DNA of 64,000 nt. Origin: Sulfitobacter sp. EhC04. Its GTDB lineage: Bacteria > Pseudomonadota > Alphaproteobacteria > Rhodobacterales > Rhodobacteraceae. Shown here in pieces: positions 24,378-33,482 of the stretch (position 1 is the first letter of the stretch; each line of letters starts with the position of its first letter). Both the position numbers and the translations under genes were made by a program. Where the stretch lies: NCBI RefSeq assembly GCF_001650875.1, contig NZ_LXYI01000009.1, positions 248,001-312,000 of the forward strand, given 5' to 3'. The notes under the pieces were generated by a model. It saw nothing but the letters and a program-made list of their open reading frames with translations. It did not search any database and had not been told where the DNA came from.

Positions 24378-27303
24378 GCACCCGCTCCCCTTCACGATCA
24401 AGAAACACCGGATGGCAGATCTCCACATCCGCCTCCAGCCCGCGCAGATGATCCACCATGCGGATCACCTCGCCTTCACGGGCCATGCCGCGCCTGACGA
24501 AACCCAGCCCGACCATATGCCCCAGATCGGGCGAGAACCCGACCGAGGTGACATAGCCCTGATCGTTCTCGCGCACCGCCTCTGCGCCAGCATCGAACAG
24601 ATGCGCGCCCGCGCTGATCTGCCTGACCGCGCCCACAGGCTTCAGCCCCACCAGTTGCTCGCGCGCCTCCTCCACCAGACCGGGCCGCGCTGCCATGGTC
24701 TTGCCGATGCAATCCTTTTTGGCCGACACCATCCGCCCCATGCCGATGTCAAATGCCGTGGTGCGCCCGTGGATTTCCGAATGGGTAATGAACCCCTTCT
24801 CGATCCTCAGCACGTTCAACGCCTCCATTCCGTAAGCCCCGCCGCCCAACGCCTCGGCGCGCTTGACCAGCAGGTCGAACAGGCTCGCCCCGAAACGCGC
24901 AGGCACCGCCACCTCATAGGCATGTTCGCCCGAGAAAGAGATGCGAAAGAGCCGCCCTTGAACCCCGGAAACCTCGACCGGGCCGCAGGCCATGAAAGGC
25001 CAGCTTTCGCCGTCGATTTCGGCACCCAGCAGGCCATTCAGCAGTTCGCGCGACTTTGGCCCGGCCACGGCAAACTGCGCCCATTGTTCGGTGACCGAGG
25101 TAAAGGCGACCTGCCATTCGGGGTGCAGACACTGGCTCACGAAGTCCAGATGCCGCATCACCTGCCCCGCCGCTGCCGTGGTGGTGGTCATCACATAATG
25201 CGTCTCCCCCAGCCGCGCGGTGGTGCCATCATCCATCACATGGCCATCCTCGCGCAGCATCAGACCATAGCGCACCCGCCCGACCGGCAGCGTCGAAAAC
25301 ATGTTGGTATAGACGAAATCCAGCAGCTTCGCCGCATCCGGCCCCTGAATGTCGATCTTGCCCAGGGTGGAGACATCGCAAACCCCCACCGCCTTGCGGA
25401 CATAGCCCACCTCCCGGTCACAGGATTGTCGCCAGTTGGTCTCCCCCGCTTTGGGAAAATAGCTGGGCCGATACCACAGCCCCGCTTCGATCATCGGTGC
25501 CCCCATCGCCACTGACGCCCTGTGCGAGGTGGTAAAACGCTGCGGCGCAAACCCCTTGCCCTGCGCCCCTGCCCCCATCGCGGCAATCGCCACCGGCACA
25601 TAGGGCGGCCGAAACGTCGTGGTCCCCGTCTCAGGTATCCCTCGCCCGGTGGCATCCGCCAGGACCGCCAGCGCGGCCACGTTCGAATTCTTGCCCTGAT
25701 CCGTCGCCATGCCCTGCGTCGTGTACCGCTTCATATGCTCGACCGAGCGGAAGTTCTCCACCGCCGCCTGTTTCACATCCTTGACCGACACGTCGTTCTG
25801 GAAATCGAGCCAGGCACGCCCCTTGCCCGCCACCGCCCAAAGCGGCTCCATTGCGTAAGCTCCATCCTCGGCGCGCGGCACATCCACTGAACCGGCCTTC
25901 TTGCCCAGCGCCGACAGCGCCTCGCCCGCCGCATCGACGCCAGCCTTCAGACAGGCATGGGTCGAGAACACGCCATTGCAGGCCCCCGCCGCGATCATCC
26001 CCGGCACCGCATCCGGCACCGGCACAAAAGCCTGAATCGCGGCGTCCCACCGGGGCCGCCCATTCATGTGGCAGGTCAGATGCACGGTGGGGTTCCACCC
26101 CCCCGACATCGCCAGACAATCGGTCTGGATCGCCTGCTCGCCGCTGGCCGTCCGAATGGTGATCGCCTCCAGCTCCTTGCGACCCGCCGCATTGCAGACC
26201 TGCGCGCCGGTGTAGAACGGAAACTCCGCCCCCTCGACCAGCACATCGGCGCGGCTGTCGATCAGGGCCGCGACATGCACCCCCGCCGCCGCCAGATCGC
26301 GCGCGGTGCGGTGGGCATCGTCGTTGTTGCCAAAGACCGTCACATGTTTGCCGGGGCTCACCCCCCAGCGGTTCAGATAGGCCCGCACCGCTCCGGCGGT
26401 CATCACACCGGGGCGGTCGTTGTTCTGGAAGGCCACGGGTCGTTCCAGCGCCCCTGCCGCCAGAATGCTGCGGCGCGCGTGGATGCGCCAGAAGGTCTCC
26501 AGCGGCACTCCCTCGCGCCGCGCGGCATGGTGGTTCACCCGCTCCAGCGCGCCATACATGCCGCCGTCATAGGCTCCGGTGACAGTGGTACGCGTCATCA
26601 GCCGCACATTCGGCATGGCAGAAAGCTCCGCCACAATGCCCATGGCCCAGGCATGACCCGGCTGATCGCCGATCACCCCGGTCTCGGCGTTCAGCCGCCC
26701 GCCCATACGCGCATCCTCATCCGCCAGGATCACATCCGCCCCGGCGCGTGCCGCCGTCAGCGCCGCCATCAGGCCCGTGGGCCCGGCCCCGATTACCAGC
26801 AGATCGCAGAACGCATAGGCGCGCTCGTACCGGTCGGGATCATGCTTGCCACTCAGCGCCCCCAGACCGGCCGCGCGCCGGATGATCGGCTCATAGACCG
26901 CTTCCCAGAACTTCGCGGGCCACATGAAGGTCTTGTAATAGAACCCCGCCCCCAGAAAAGGCGCGGCCAGATCGTTCACCGCCATCACGTCGAAGTCGAG
27001 CGAGGGCCAGGCATTCTGGCTGCGCACCTCCAGCCCGTCATAAATCTCCTGCACGGTTGCACGCAGATTGGGGTCCGCCTGCGCGCCCCTGCCGACGGTG
27101 ATCAGCGCATTCGGCTCCTCCGAACCTGCCGTCAGCACGCCACGCGGGCGGTGGTACTTGAACGACCGCCCCATCAGCTTCTGATCATTGGCCAGCAGGG
27201 CAGAGGCAACGGTATCGCCCTCGAATCCATCATAGGACCGCCCGTCAAAACGAAAGGTGACCGGCCTGGCCCGGTCGATCAGCCCCTTGCCCGCGATCCT
27301 CAT
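24370..27303 (-). CDS. soxA: sarcosine oxidase, alpha subunit
   Basis: 977 aa from MRIAGKGLIDRARPVTFRFD. The N-terminal 2Fe-2S-like/HcnA module is about 1-100 and is followed by a FAD/NAD-binding domain (DLLVIGAGPTGLMAALTAAR near 168-187). The C-terminal third is an aminomethyltransferase (GcvT-like) domain (GKIDIQGPDAAKLLDFVYTN, FSGEHAYEVAVPARFGASLF, RIEKGFITHSEIHGRTTAFD) that passes the one-carbon unit to tetrahydrofolate. Its start overlaps the soxD stop by 4 bp. With soxB, soxD and soxG it forms one transcript. Confidence 0.96.
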   Translation of the reverse strand: MRIAGKGLIDRARPVTFRFDGRSYDGFEGDTVASALLANDQKLMGRSFKYHRPRGVLTAGSEEPNALITVGRGAQADPNLRATVQEIYDGLEVRSQNAWPSLDFDVMAVNDLAAPFLGAGFYYKTFMWPAKFWEAVYEPIIRRAAGLGALSGKHDPDRYERAYAFCDLLVIGAGPTGLMAALTAARAGADVILADEDARMGGRLNAETGVIGDQPGHAWAMGIVAELSAMPNVRLMTRTTVTGAYDGGMYGALERVNHHAARREGVPLETFWRIHARRSILAAGALERPVAFQNNDRPGVMTAGAVRAYLNRWGVSPGKHVTVFGNNDDAHRTARDLAAAGVHVAALIDSRADVLVEGAEFPFYTGAQVCNAAGRKELEAITIRTASGEQAIQTDCLAMSGGWNPTVHLTCHMNGRPRWDAAIQAFVPVPDAVPGMIAAGACNGVFSTHACLKAGVDAAGEALSALGKKAGSVDVPRAEDGAYAMEPLWAVAGKGRAWLDFQNDVSVKDVKQAAVENFRSVEHMKRYTTQGMATDQGKNSNVAALAVLADATGRGIPETGTTTFRPPYVPVAIAAMGAGAQGKGFAPQRFTTSHRASVAMGAPMIEAGLWYRPSYFPKAGETNWRQSCDREVGYVRKAVGVCDVSTLGKIDIQGPDAAKLLDFVYTNMFSTLPVGRVRYGLMLREDGHVMDDGTTARLGETHYVMTTTTAAAGQVMRHLDFVSQCLHPEWQVAFTSVTEQWAQFAVAGPKSRELLNGLLGAEIDGESWPFMACGPVEVSGVQGRLFRISFSGEHAYEVAVPARFGASLFDLLVKRAEALGGGAYGMEALNVLRIEKGFITHSEIHGRTTAFDIGMGRMVSAKKDCIGKTMAARPGLVEEAREQLVGLKPVGAVRQISAGAHLFDAGAEAVRENDQGYVTSVGFSPDLGHMVGLGFVRRGMAREGEVIRMVDHLRGLEADVEICHPVFLDREGERVRG

Positions 27304-27572
27304 GCGCCCGCCTCCTTGACGTCGGCGGCCAGCGCCACCTTGGATATCTCGTGGCTGACCGTGTCCCGCGTCACCACCAGCCAGGCCGAACATCCCGCCT
27401 CGTGATGCCACAGCTCCCTTGTCTGTCCCGCCGGATTGTCGCGCAGATGCACATAATCGTCCCAGGCCGCCTCACCGGCGTCCGGCGCAGGTCGCGCAAG
27501 GGCCACCGCAGCGCCCTGATAGTAGAATTCACGCATGTCGCGTGATCCGCACAAGGGGCAGTCGATCCTCAT
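27300..27572 (-). CDS. soxD: sarcosine oxidase, delta subunit
   Basis: 90 aa from MRIDCPLCGSRDMREFYYQG. The N-terminal CxxC (C5, C8), with a further Cys in EAGCSAWLVVTRDT, gives the zinc-binding site of this subunit, which sits at the interface of the alpha and beta chains. A longer start is rejected since MRIDCPLCG is conserved and has a clear ribosome-binding site (GAGAGGACGAC). It overlaps soxA by 4 bp. Confidence 0.93.
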   Translation of the reverse strand: MRIDCPLCGSRDMREFYYQGAAVALARPAPDAGEAAWDDYVHLRDNPAGQTRELWHHEAGCSAWLVVTRDTVSHEISKVALAADVKEAGA

Positions 27573-27665
27573 GTCGTCCTCTCCGACAGGGTGCCAACAC
27601 CCCGTTTCATTGTTCCCAAAATACACGCCACAACGCCCACCACGGGCGCGCGGCCGGCGTGGGGC

Positions 27666-28919
27666 TCAGTGAAGGTTATGCTGCGCACCGGTGCCCTCCT
27701 CGTCCATCAACCCGGCGCCGGTGCGAAACCGGTCCAGCCGGAACTTCGCCGCCGGCGCGTGGTGCTCTCCCGTTGCCATCAGATGCGCAAAGGAAAAGCC
27801 CGAGCCCGGCACCGCCTTGAAGCCGCCGTAACACCAGCCGCAATCTATGAACAAACCCTCGGTATCGGTCTTGTCGATGATCGGGCTGCCATCGGGTGTC
27901 ATGTCCATGATCCCGCCCCAGGACCGCAACACCCTGGCCTTGCCGATCATCGGCATCAGGGTCATCCCCGCCTCCATCACATGTTCCATCATCGGCATGT
28001 TGCCGCGCTGCGCGTAGGAGGCGTAGAAATCCAGATCGCCGCCAAAGACCAGCCCGCCCTTGTCGGACTGACTGATATAGAAATGGCCCATGCCAAAGCT
28101 GACCACATGGTCGATCACCGGTTTCACCCCTTCGCTGACAAAGGCCTGCAGGACATGGCTTTCGATCGGCAGGCGCATGCCGGCCATCGCGGCCACCTGG
28201 CCCGAGCGGCCCGCCACCACGATGCCGACCTTCCTGGCCCGGATCGGCCCGCGCGTGGTCTGCACGCCGCGCACCTTGCCGTTCTCGATGTCGATTCCGG
28301 TGACTTCACATTGCTGGATCAGGTCCACCCCGCGCTGGTCTGCACCGCGCGCAAAGCCCCAGGCCACCGCGTCATGTCGCGCCGTCCCCCCGCGCGGATG
28401 CAGCAGCCCGCCGTAGATCGGAAAGCGGCCATTGTCGAAGTCGAGATAGGGCAGATACCGGCGCACGCCCTCGCGGTCCAGCAGCACCGCGTCATCGCCC
28501 TGGTTGATCATCGCATTGCCGCGCCGGGCAAAGGCATCGCGCTGACCGTCGGAATGAAACAGGTTGATCAGCCCGCGCTGCGAATGCATCGCGTTGTAGT
28601 TCAGGTCTTTCTCCATCCCCTCCCACAGCTTCAGCGAATGGGAATAGAACTCCGAATTGCCCTGCAGAAAGTAGTTGGCGCGCACGATTGTGGTGTTGCG
28701 GCCCACGTTGCCGCCGCCGAGGTAGCCCTTTTCAAGCACCGCGATATTGGTCATGCCGTGGTTCTTGGCCAGGTAATAGGCGGTCGACAGGCCGTGCCCG
28801 CCGCCACCAATGATCACGGCATCATATTCCGGCTTGGGTTCCGGATCGCGCCAGTGCGGCGTCCAGCCCTTGTTGCCGGTCAGCCCCTCGCGCAGCACGC
28901 GCCATCCTGAAAACCGCAT
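27666..28919 (-). CDS. soxB: sarcosine oxidase, beta subunit
   Basis: 417 aa from MRFSGWRVLREGLTGNKGWT. The FAD-binding Rossmann motif DAVIIGGGGHGLSTAYYLAK is at about 33-52, followed by VLEKGYLGGGNVGRNTTIVR, which carries the covalent flavin region, and a C-terminal CGWCYGGFKAVPGSGFSFAH block. The beta subunit oxidises the amine and passes electrons to oxygen. It is first of soxBDAG, 93 bp from soxD. A 17-bp perfect inverted repeat (29020-29061) lies about 100 bp upstream. Confidence 0.95.
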   Translation of the reverse strand: MRFSGWRVLREGLTGNKGWTPHWRDPEPKPEYDAVIIGGGGHGLSTAYYLAKNHGMTNIAVLEKGYLGGGNVGRNTTIVRANYFLQGNSEFYSHSLKLWEGMEKDLNYNAMHSQRGLINLFHSDGQRDAFARRGNAMINQGDDAVLLDREGVRRYLPYLDFDNGRFPIYGGLLHPRGGTARHDAVAWGFARGADQRGVDLIQQCEVTGIDIENGKVRGVQTTRGPIRARKVGIVVAGRSGQVAAMAGMRLPIESHVLQAFVSEGVKPVIDHVVSFGMGHFYISQSDKGGLVFGGDLDFYASYAQRGNMPMMEHVMEAGMTLMPMIGKARVLRSWGGIMDMTPDGSPIIDKTDTEGLFIDCGWCYGGFKAVPGSGFSFAHLMATGEHHAPAAKFRLDRFRTGAGLMDEEGTGAQHNLH

Positions 28920-29019
28920 CGAAAACTCCCCTTGCCTGGACCGGAGTGAACCAAGTCCCGTCCAGAGGTGCAATGCCCTCCGACCAGATGCACGGTGCTT
29001 TTCGACAGAAAGTGTTTCA

Positions 29020-29061
29020 GGGGCGACCATATGGCCAAGTTACGGGCCATATGGTCGCCCC
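29020..29061. repeat. 17-bp perfect inverted repeat between gdhA and soxB
   Basis: GGGGCGACCATATGGCC (29020-29036), loop AAGTTACG, GGCCATATGGTCGCCCC (29045-29061). It lies 15 bp after the gdhA stop on the minus strand and 100 bp before the soxB start. As RNA it is a very stable hairpin without an obvious T-run, so it could end gdhA transcription with help, protect the 3' end, or, as DNA, be a binding site for a sox regulator. Confidence 0.7.
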
Positions 29062-29076
29062 GAGGCGGCGCGGCCG

Positions 29077-30513
29077 TCAGATGCCCTTGGCCCGGTAACT
29101 GGCCGCGACCTTGCCGATTGCACAGATATAGGCCGCCGTGCGCAGGTCATCCACGTCGTCGCGGCCATGCCAGACCTCCGCCATGGACTGATAGGCGGTC
29201 TGCATCGTGTCATCGAGGCCGGAACGGACAAGTTCAAGCTCGCCTGCGCCGCGCAGGTACTTGTCCTTGAAATTCGGGCTCAACTGCCAGCCGATGCCGC
29301 TGTCCGCGCTCAGCCGCTCCAGCTCGTCCACAACCAGCTGGTGACGCGCTTCTTCCTGGCGGCGCTGCATCCGGCCAAACCGGATATGGCTGAGGTTCTT
29401 GACCCATTCGAAGTAGGACACCGTCACACCGCCCGCGTTGGCATACATGTCGGGAATGATGACCGTTCCCTTCTTGCGCAGGATCTCATCCGCGCCCGCC
29501 GTGACCGGTCCGTTCGCCGCTTCCACGATCAGAGGCGCGCGGATCCGGTCTGCGTTGGACAGGTTGATCACCCCTTCCATTGCCGCCGGGATCAGAACTT
29601 CGCATTCCGCCTCCAGCAGCTTGGCACCGTCAGGATCAAGCGGCGCTTTGGGGTAGCCCTTGATCGTGCCATGTTTGGTGATCCACTGATGCACCTGCTC
29701 CACGTCCAGCCCCTTGTCGTCGAACAGCGCACCATCGCGTTCGATGATCGCGGTGATCAGACAGCCATCCTCCTCGCTCAGGAACTTGGCCGCGTGATAC
29801 CCCACGTTGCCCAGACCCTGCACCACCACGCGCTTGCCATCCAGCTCGCCGGTCAGACCGGCCAGCTTCATGCCCTTGGGATCGCGGAAAAACGCGTGCA
29901 AGGCATATTGCACGCCGCGCCCCGTGGCCTCTGTCCGGCCCTGGATACCGCCCGCATGGGTCGGTTTGCCGGTCACGCAGGCCACGCCGTTGATATCGGT
30001 GGTGTTCATCCGCTTGTACTGGTCCGCGATCCAGGCCATCTCGCGCTCGCCCGTGCCCATGTCGGGGGCCGGCACGTTCTGCGCCGGGTTGATCAGGTCG
30101 CGTTTGATCAGCTCATAGGCAAAGCGGCGTGTGATCAGCTCAAGCTCGTGTTCGTCGTATTCGCGCGGGTCGATGCACAACCCGCCCTTGGATCCGCCAA
30201 ACGGTGCCTCGACCAGCGAGCATTTATAGGTCATCAGCGCCGCCAGCGCCTCGACCTCGTCCTGGTTGACGCCCAGCGAATATCGAATGCCACCCTTGAC
30301 CGGCTCCATATGTTCGGAATGGACGGAGCGGTAGCCGGTAAAGGTATGGATCTTGCCCCGCAGCCGCACGCCGAAGCGGACTGTGTAGGTCGCATTGCAA
30401 ACCCTGATCTTCTCCTCAAGCCCCGGCGAAAGGTCCATCAGCGCCACCGCGCGGGTGTACATCAAATCAACGCTTTCGCGAAAGCTTGGCTCATTGGATG
30501 GGGTCATCGTCAT
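29077..30513 (-). CDS. gdhA: glutamate dehydrogenase (Glu/Leu/Phe/Val family)
   Basis: 478 aa. The catalytic segment APFGGSKGGLCIDPRE contains the substrate Lys, and the cofactor domain shows RTEATGRGVQYALHAFF and VVVQGLGNVGYHAAKFLSEE (G-x-G-x-x-G/A). NADPH or NAD use cannot be settled by eye, although the length and the EATG/GLGNVG pattern are nearer the hexameric NAD-type GDH. It converts glutamate to 2-oxoglutarate and ammonium or the reverse. Upstream of sox, on the same strand, it would feed nitrogen from methylated amines, but the inverted repeat between suggests separate transcripts. Start MTMTPSN is taken; MTPSN two codons later is equally possible. Confidence 0.93.
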   Translation of the reverse strand: MTMTPSNEPSFRESVDLMYTRAVALMDLSPGLEEKIRVCNATYTVRFGVRLRGKIHTFTGYRSVHSEHMEPVKGGIRYSLGVNQDEVEALAALMTYKCSLVEAPFGGSKGGLCIDPREYDEHELELITRRFAYELIKRDLINPAQNVPAPDMGTGEREMAWIADQYKRMNTTDINGVACVTGKPTHAGGIQGRTEATGRGVQYALHAFFRDPKGMKLAGLTGELDGKRVVVQGLGNVGYHAAKFLSEEDGCLITAIIERDGALFDDKGLDVEQVHQWITKHGTIKGYPKAPLDPDGAKLLEAECEVLIPAAMEGVINLSNADRIRAPLIVEAANGPVTAGADEILRKKGTVIIPDMYANAGGVTVSYFEWVKNLSHIRFGRMQRRQEEARHQLVVDELERLSADSGIGWQLSPNFKDKYLRGAGELELVRSGLDDTMQTAYQSMAEVWHGRDDVDDLRTAAYICAIGKVAASYRAKGI

Positions 30514-30852
30514 CTCCAGTCATTTCAGTCTGGCCTCAAGAGCGACTCATCACGGCCGCATCCCGGCAATCCCACCCTAAGGCCGGTTTTTTCAAAGTGC
30601 GACCAGATTGAGCACATCTGCCCGAATCCCTGCCGGAATGTGCGATTCGCCACCTCAAATGGCTCAGCGTCTACGGATCGGAAACAAACACCGAAATCCC
30701 CTCCAATTGATCATAAATTCATGAATAATAAGCAGTTTTTAGGCACTTTCCCGCCTAATTTCCGCCACGTTGGCCGATCACAACGGGACAACGGCAAAGT
30801 CTGCCCGAAGTCCGGCACGCAAAATGTGTCTCGGTAGAAAAGGTTAACAAAT
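30514..30852. other. 339-bp divergent promoter region gdhA / tad-like genes
   Basis: No gene is seen. The left part is GC-rich with a T6 run near 30587, following a weak GGCC stem (near 30553-30585). The right part (30695-30750) is AT-rich, with several TTGATC/ATAAAT tracts that would suit a promoter for the plus-strand tad-like genes. The tad gene has AAAAGG 10 bases before its ATG. Confidence 0.4.
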
Positions 30853-32310
30853 ATGAAACGTATGACACGTGAAAATCGCCTGACAGCCGGGGACCTGTTG
30901 GCACTCTCTCGCCATTTCTCAAAGACGGAAGACGGCTCAATCACCATCTTCGCCTGCTTCATGGTCGTGATCATGATGATGATCGGCGGGATCGGTGTGG
31001 ACATGATGCGCCACGAAATGGAACGCACGCGCCTTCAGGCCGTGTCAGACCGCGCCGTGCTGGCCGCCGCCGACCTGGACCAGACCCTGGACCCCGAAGC
31101 GGTGGTGCGGGACTACTTTGCCAAATCCGGCATGGCCGATTATGTCTCGGCGGTCAATGTCGACGAGGGGCTGAACTACCGCACCGTGACGGTGGACGCC
31201 ACCAACACGATCAAGACACAGTTCATGGATACCCTCGGGGTGGAAAACCTCTCGGTGCCCGCCTACGCCAAGGCCGAAGAGAAAATCCAGAAGGTCGAGA
31301 TTTCGCTTGTGGTCGATATCTCCGGCTCGATGAACAACAACAACAAGATGCAGAACCTCAAGAACGCCGCGGGCGTCTTTGTGGATACCGTGCTGAAGCC
31401 GGAGAACGAAGACCTGATATCGGTCTCGCTCATACCCTATTCGGAACATGTGAACGCAGGACCGGGCATCTTCGACCAGCTCAACGTCAACCAGGTTCAC
31501 CCCTGGTCCCATTGTGTGGAAATTCCGGACAGTGAATTCAGCAGTGCCAACTTCGATATCAACCGCAGCTACGATCAGATGCAGCATTTCCAGTGGAACT
31601 CCTACTCGATCGAGAGCGGCAACCAACAGAACACACTCCACGACACGGTCTGCCCGCAAAACGGCAACCTTAACAGCCACACCTACGAAAATTACGAGGC
31701 GATCACCGCCTTCAGCCAGAATGCCGCCGCCCTCAAGGCCCAGATCAACAAGTTCAAGCCCCGGTCGGGTACGTCGATCTTCCTCGGCATGAAATGGGGC
31801 GTGGGGATGCTGCAGCCGAACTTCCGCCCGATCATCACCACATTGTCCAACTCTGGCAAGGTCGACGCTGCATTTTCCAACCGGCCGTCCGCCACGAACG
31901 ATCCCGAAACGCTCAAGACCGTGATCCTGATGACCGACGGGCAGAACGACCGCTCCATGCGTATCCCGGACTGGTATTACAACTCCGACAGCGAAATCAT
32001 GCACTGGAGCCGCTATAACCTCCAGTACTACATGAACCGCTACGTGAACTACTACTACCGCAGCGACTTCTACTACGAAAAGTACAACGCATCCCAGGGC
32101 GACAACCTGCTGGACAGCATCTGTGACGCCGCCAAGGAAGCGCGGATCGTGATCTGGTCCATCGGCTTCGAAGTCACCGATCACGGTGCGGACGTGATGC
32201 GCAACTGCGCCTCCTCGCCCAGCCACTTCTTCAGGGTCGAAGGTGTGGAGATCGAGGATGCCTTTGAAGCCATCGCACGCCAGATCAACCAGCTGAGGCT
32301 CACACAATGA
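30853..32310 (+). CDS. TadG-like pilus assembly protein with von Willebrand A domain
   Basis: 485 aa. The N-terminal region EDGSITIFACFMVVIMMMIG is the TadE/TadG-type secretion and membrane segment (about 27-46), followed by AVSDRAVLAAADLDQ. A VWA domain starts near 150 with the MIDAS DISGS (155-159). A second acidic MTDGQNDRS stretch and CDAAKEARIVIWSIGFEVTD close the domain. Its central part holds an unusual Tyr/Asn-rich segment (31969-32088, 12 Tyr in 40 residues). TadG proteins are minor pilus or adhesion components of the Tad system; the secretion ATPase and prepilin peptidase are not in the window. Overlaps the next gene by 4 bp. Confidence 0.85.
   Translation: MKRMTRENRLTAGDLLALSRHFSKTEDGSITIFACFMVVIMMMIGGIGVDMMRHEMERTRLQAVSDRAVLAAADLDQTLDPEAVVRDYFAKSGMADYVSAVNVDEGLNYRTVTVDATNTIKTQFMDTLGVENLSVPAYAKAEEKIQKVEISLVVDISGSMNNNNKMQNLKNAAGVFVDTVLKPENEDLISVSLIPYSEHVNAGPGIFDQLNVNQVHPWSHCVEIPDSEFSSANFDINRSYDQMQHFQWNSYSIESGNQQNTLHDTVCPQNGNLNSHTYENYEAITAFSQNAAALKAQINKFKPRSGTSIFLGMKWGVGMLQPNFRPIITTLSNSGKVDAAFSNRPSATNDPETLKTVILMTDGQNDRSMRIPDWYYNSDSEIMHWSRYNLQYYMNRYVNYYYRSDFYYEKYNASQGDNLLDSICDAAKEARIVIWSIGFEVTDHGADVMRNCASSPSHFFRVEGVEIEDAFEAIARQINQLRLTQ
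31969..32088 (+). other. Tyr/Asn-rich segment in the VWA protein
   Basis: About 40 residues (373-412) hold 12 tyrosines, including NLQYYMNRYVNYYYRSDFYY, with Trp and Asn between. Such stretches resemble adhesive or amyloid-like binding surfaces. It lies in a loop between MIDAS elements, so it may be a contact face rather than a structural part. Confidence 0.6.
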
Positions 32311-32846
32311 AGACGCCTTTCTTCAGACGCCTGTTCCGGTTCCGCCGGGACGAAGAGGGCGGGATCTTTCTGGTCGAGTTCTGCATCCTGGTGCCCATCC
32401 TGTTCGGCGCGTTCATGATGGCGGTCGAAATGGGCCTCTACTCCATGCGCCAGATGTATCTCGACCGGGGCGTGGACATCGCGGTCCGCTATATCCGGCT
32501 GAGCACGAACACACCGATCGCGCACAATCAGATCAAGCAGATCGTCTGCGACAACGCGGGCTTTATCGAGGATTGCGAAAGCACCCTGCGGCTGGAAATG
32601 ATCCCGCTGCTGCCCCGCGCCTTCGCCACTTTCGACCAGACGCCCGACTGCGTGGACACCTCTGCTCCGGCCACGCCGGTCCGGGGGTTCATCCTGGGCC
32701 GCGAGCACGAGATCATGATCCTGCGGGCCTGCGTCAAGTTCAAGCCGGTCTTCGCCACCACAGGTCTGGGCAAGGAGCTTGAGAAAGACGGCAGCGGACG
32801 GGCCCGACTGATCGCGGTCTCCGCCTTTGTACAGGAGCCGAAATGA
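32307..32846 (+). CDS. TadE-like pseudopilin
   Basis: 179 aa. The N-terminal DEEGGIFLVEFCILVPILFG followed by AFMMAVEMGLYSMRQ is the TadE-type motif: short basic leader, Gly-Gly, then a hydrophobic helix with a Glu (about 15-45). The C-terminal domain has four cysteines (VCDNAGFIEDCE, DCVDTSA, ACVKFKP) that probably form disulfides. It overlaps the VWA gene and the next gene by 4 bp each, so the three are one translation-coupled operon. Role: minor pilin of a Tad-type pilus. Confidence 0.8.
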   Translation: MKTPFFRRLFRFRRDEEGGIFLVEFCILVPILFGAFMMAVEMGLYSMRQMYLDRGVDIAVRYIRLSTNTPIAHNQIKQIVCDNAGFIEDCESTLRLEMIPLLPRAFATFDQTPDCVDTSAPATPVRGFILGREHEIMILRACVKFKPVFATTGLGKELEKDGSGRARLIAVSAFVQEPK

Positions 32847-33418
32847 TGCGTGCCACCTTGCTCAAACTCCGCCTGCAATCACTCCTGCGCTGCGATTTCC
32901 TGCGCAAACAGGACGGTTCGATCTCCATCGAGGCGATGATCGTCCTGCCGGTGATGTTCTGGTCTTTCCTTGCCATGTTCTCGATCTTTGACGCGTTCCG
33001 CATGTACGGGATCAACCAGAAGGCGGCTTTCACCGTGGGCGACGCAATTTCCCGCGAGACGCTGCCGCTGGATGACGATTACCTTGACGGCGTGCACAAC
33101 CTGTTCGAGTACCTGTCCTTCAGCGAAGGCAAATCCGCGATGCGGGTCAGCTCGATCTGGTTCGACGAGGACAACAACCGTTACCGCACCGACTGGTCCA
33201 AGACACGCGGCAACGTCACTTCATTGGCCAGCAGCGATGTGCAGAACTGGCACAACCGCCTGCCGGTGATGCCGGACAACGAACGCGTGCTGCTGGTCGA
33301 AACCTGGAGCGATTACGAACCGCCCTTCGCCACCGGCCTGGAAGAACGGGAAATCCAGAACTTCGTGTTCACGCGCCCGCGTTATGCCCCCCGCGTCTGC
33401 TGGGAATACTGCAACTAA
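32843..33418 (+). CDS. TadE/TadG-like pseudopilin
   Basis: 191 aa. After a basic leader the motif QDGSISIEAMIVLPVMFWSF occurs at about 23-42, with a Gly before a Ser-Ile-Ser-Ile-Glu start, as in TadE. The remainder is acidic, with VSSIWFDEDNNRYRTDWSKT and the C-terminal YAPRVCWEYCN ending. Part of the same operon as the two genes before. A terminator follows 28 bp after the stop, overlapping the end of the convergent gene. Confidence 0.78.
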   Translation: MMRATLLKLRLQSLLRCDFLRKQDGSISIEAMIVLPVMFWSFLAMFSIFDAFRMYGINQKAAFTVGDAISRETLPLDDDYLDGVHNLFEYLSFSEGKSAMRVSSIWFDEDNNRYRTDWSKTRGNVTSLASSDVQNWHNRLPVMPDNERVLLVETWSDYEPPFATGLEEREIQNFVFTRPRYAPRVCWEYCN

Positions 33419-33446
33419 GGCGCGCGCCGCACCACCGCACCAGATC

Positions 33447-33482
33447 AGACCCGCCGGACCCTCAGTCCTGCGGGTCTTTTTG
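33447..33482. terminator. terminator of tad-like operon, overlapping a convergent stop
   Basis: AGACCCGC (33447-33454) pairs with GCGGGTCT (33470-33477); inner GGAC/GTCC pairs extend it, and TTTTT follows on the plus strand. The stop codon of the convergent gene is at 33462-33464, inside the hairpin loop. Confidence 0.8.

Noticed and set aside
24378-24428. Longer start for soxG
   Set aside because: It would lie deep within soxA; the GTG at 24377 gives a normal short overlap.
30540-30600. Terminator-like GGCC stem plus T6 upstream of the tad-like genes
   Set aside because: There is no gene upstream on that strand, and the stem is only five pairs.
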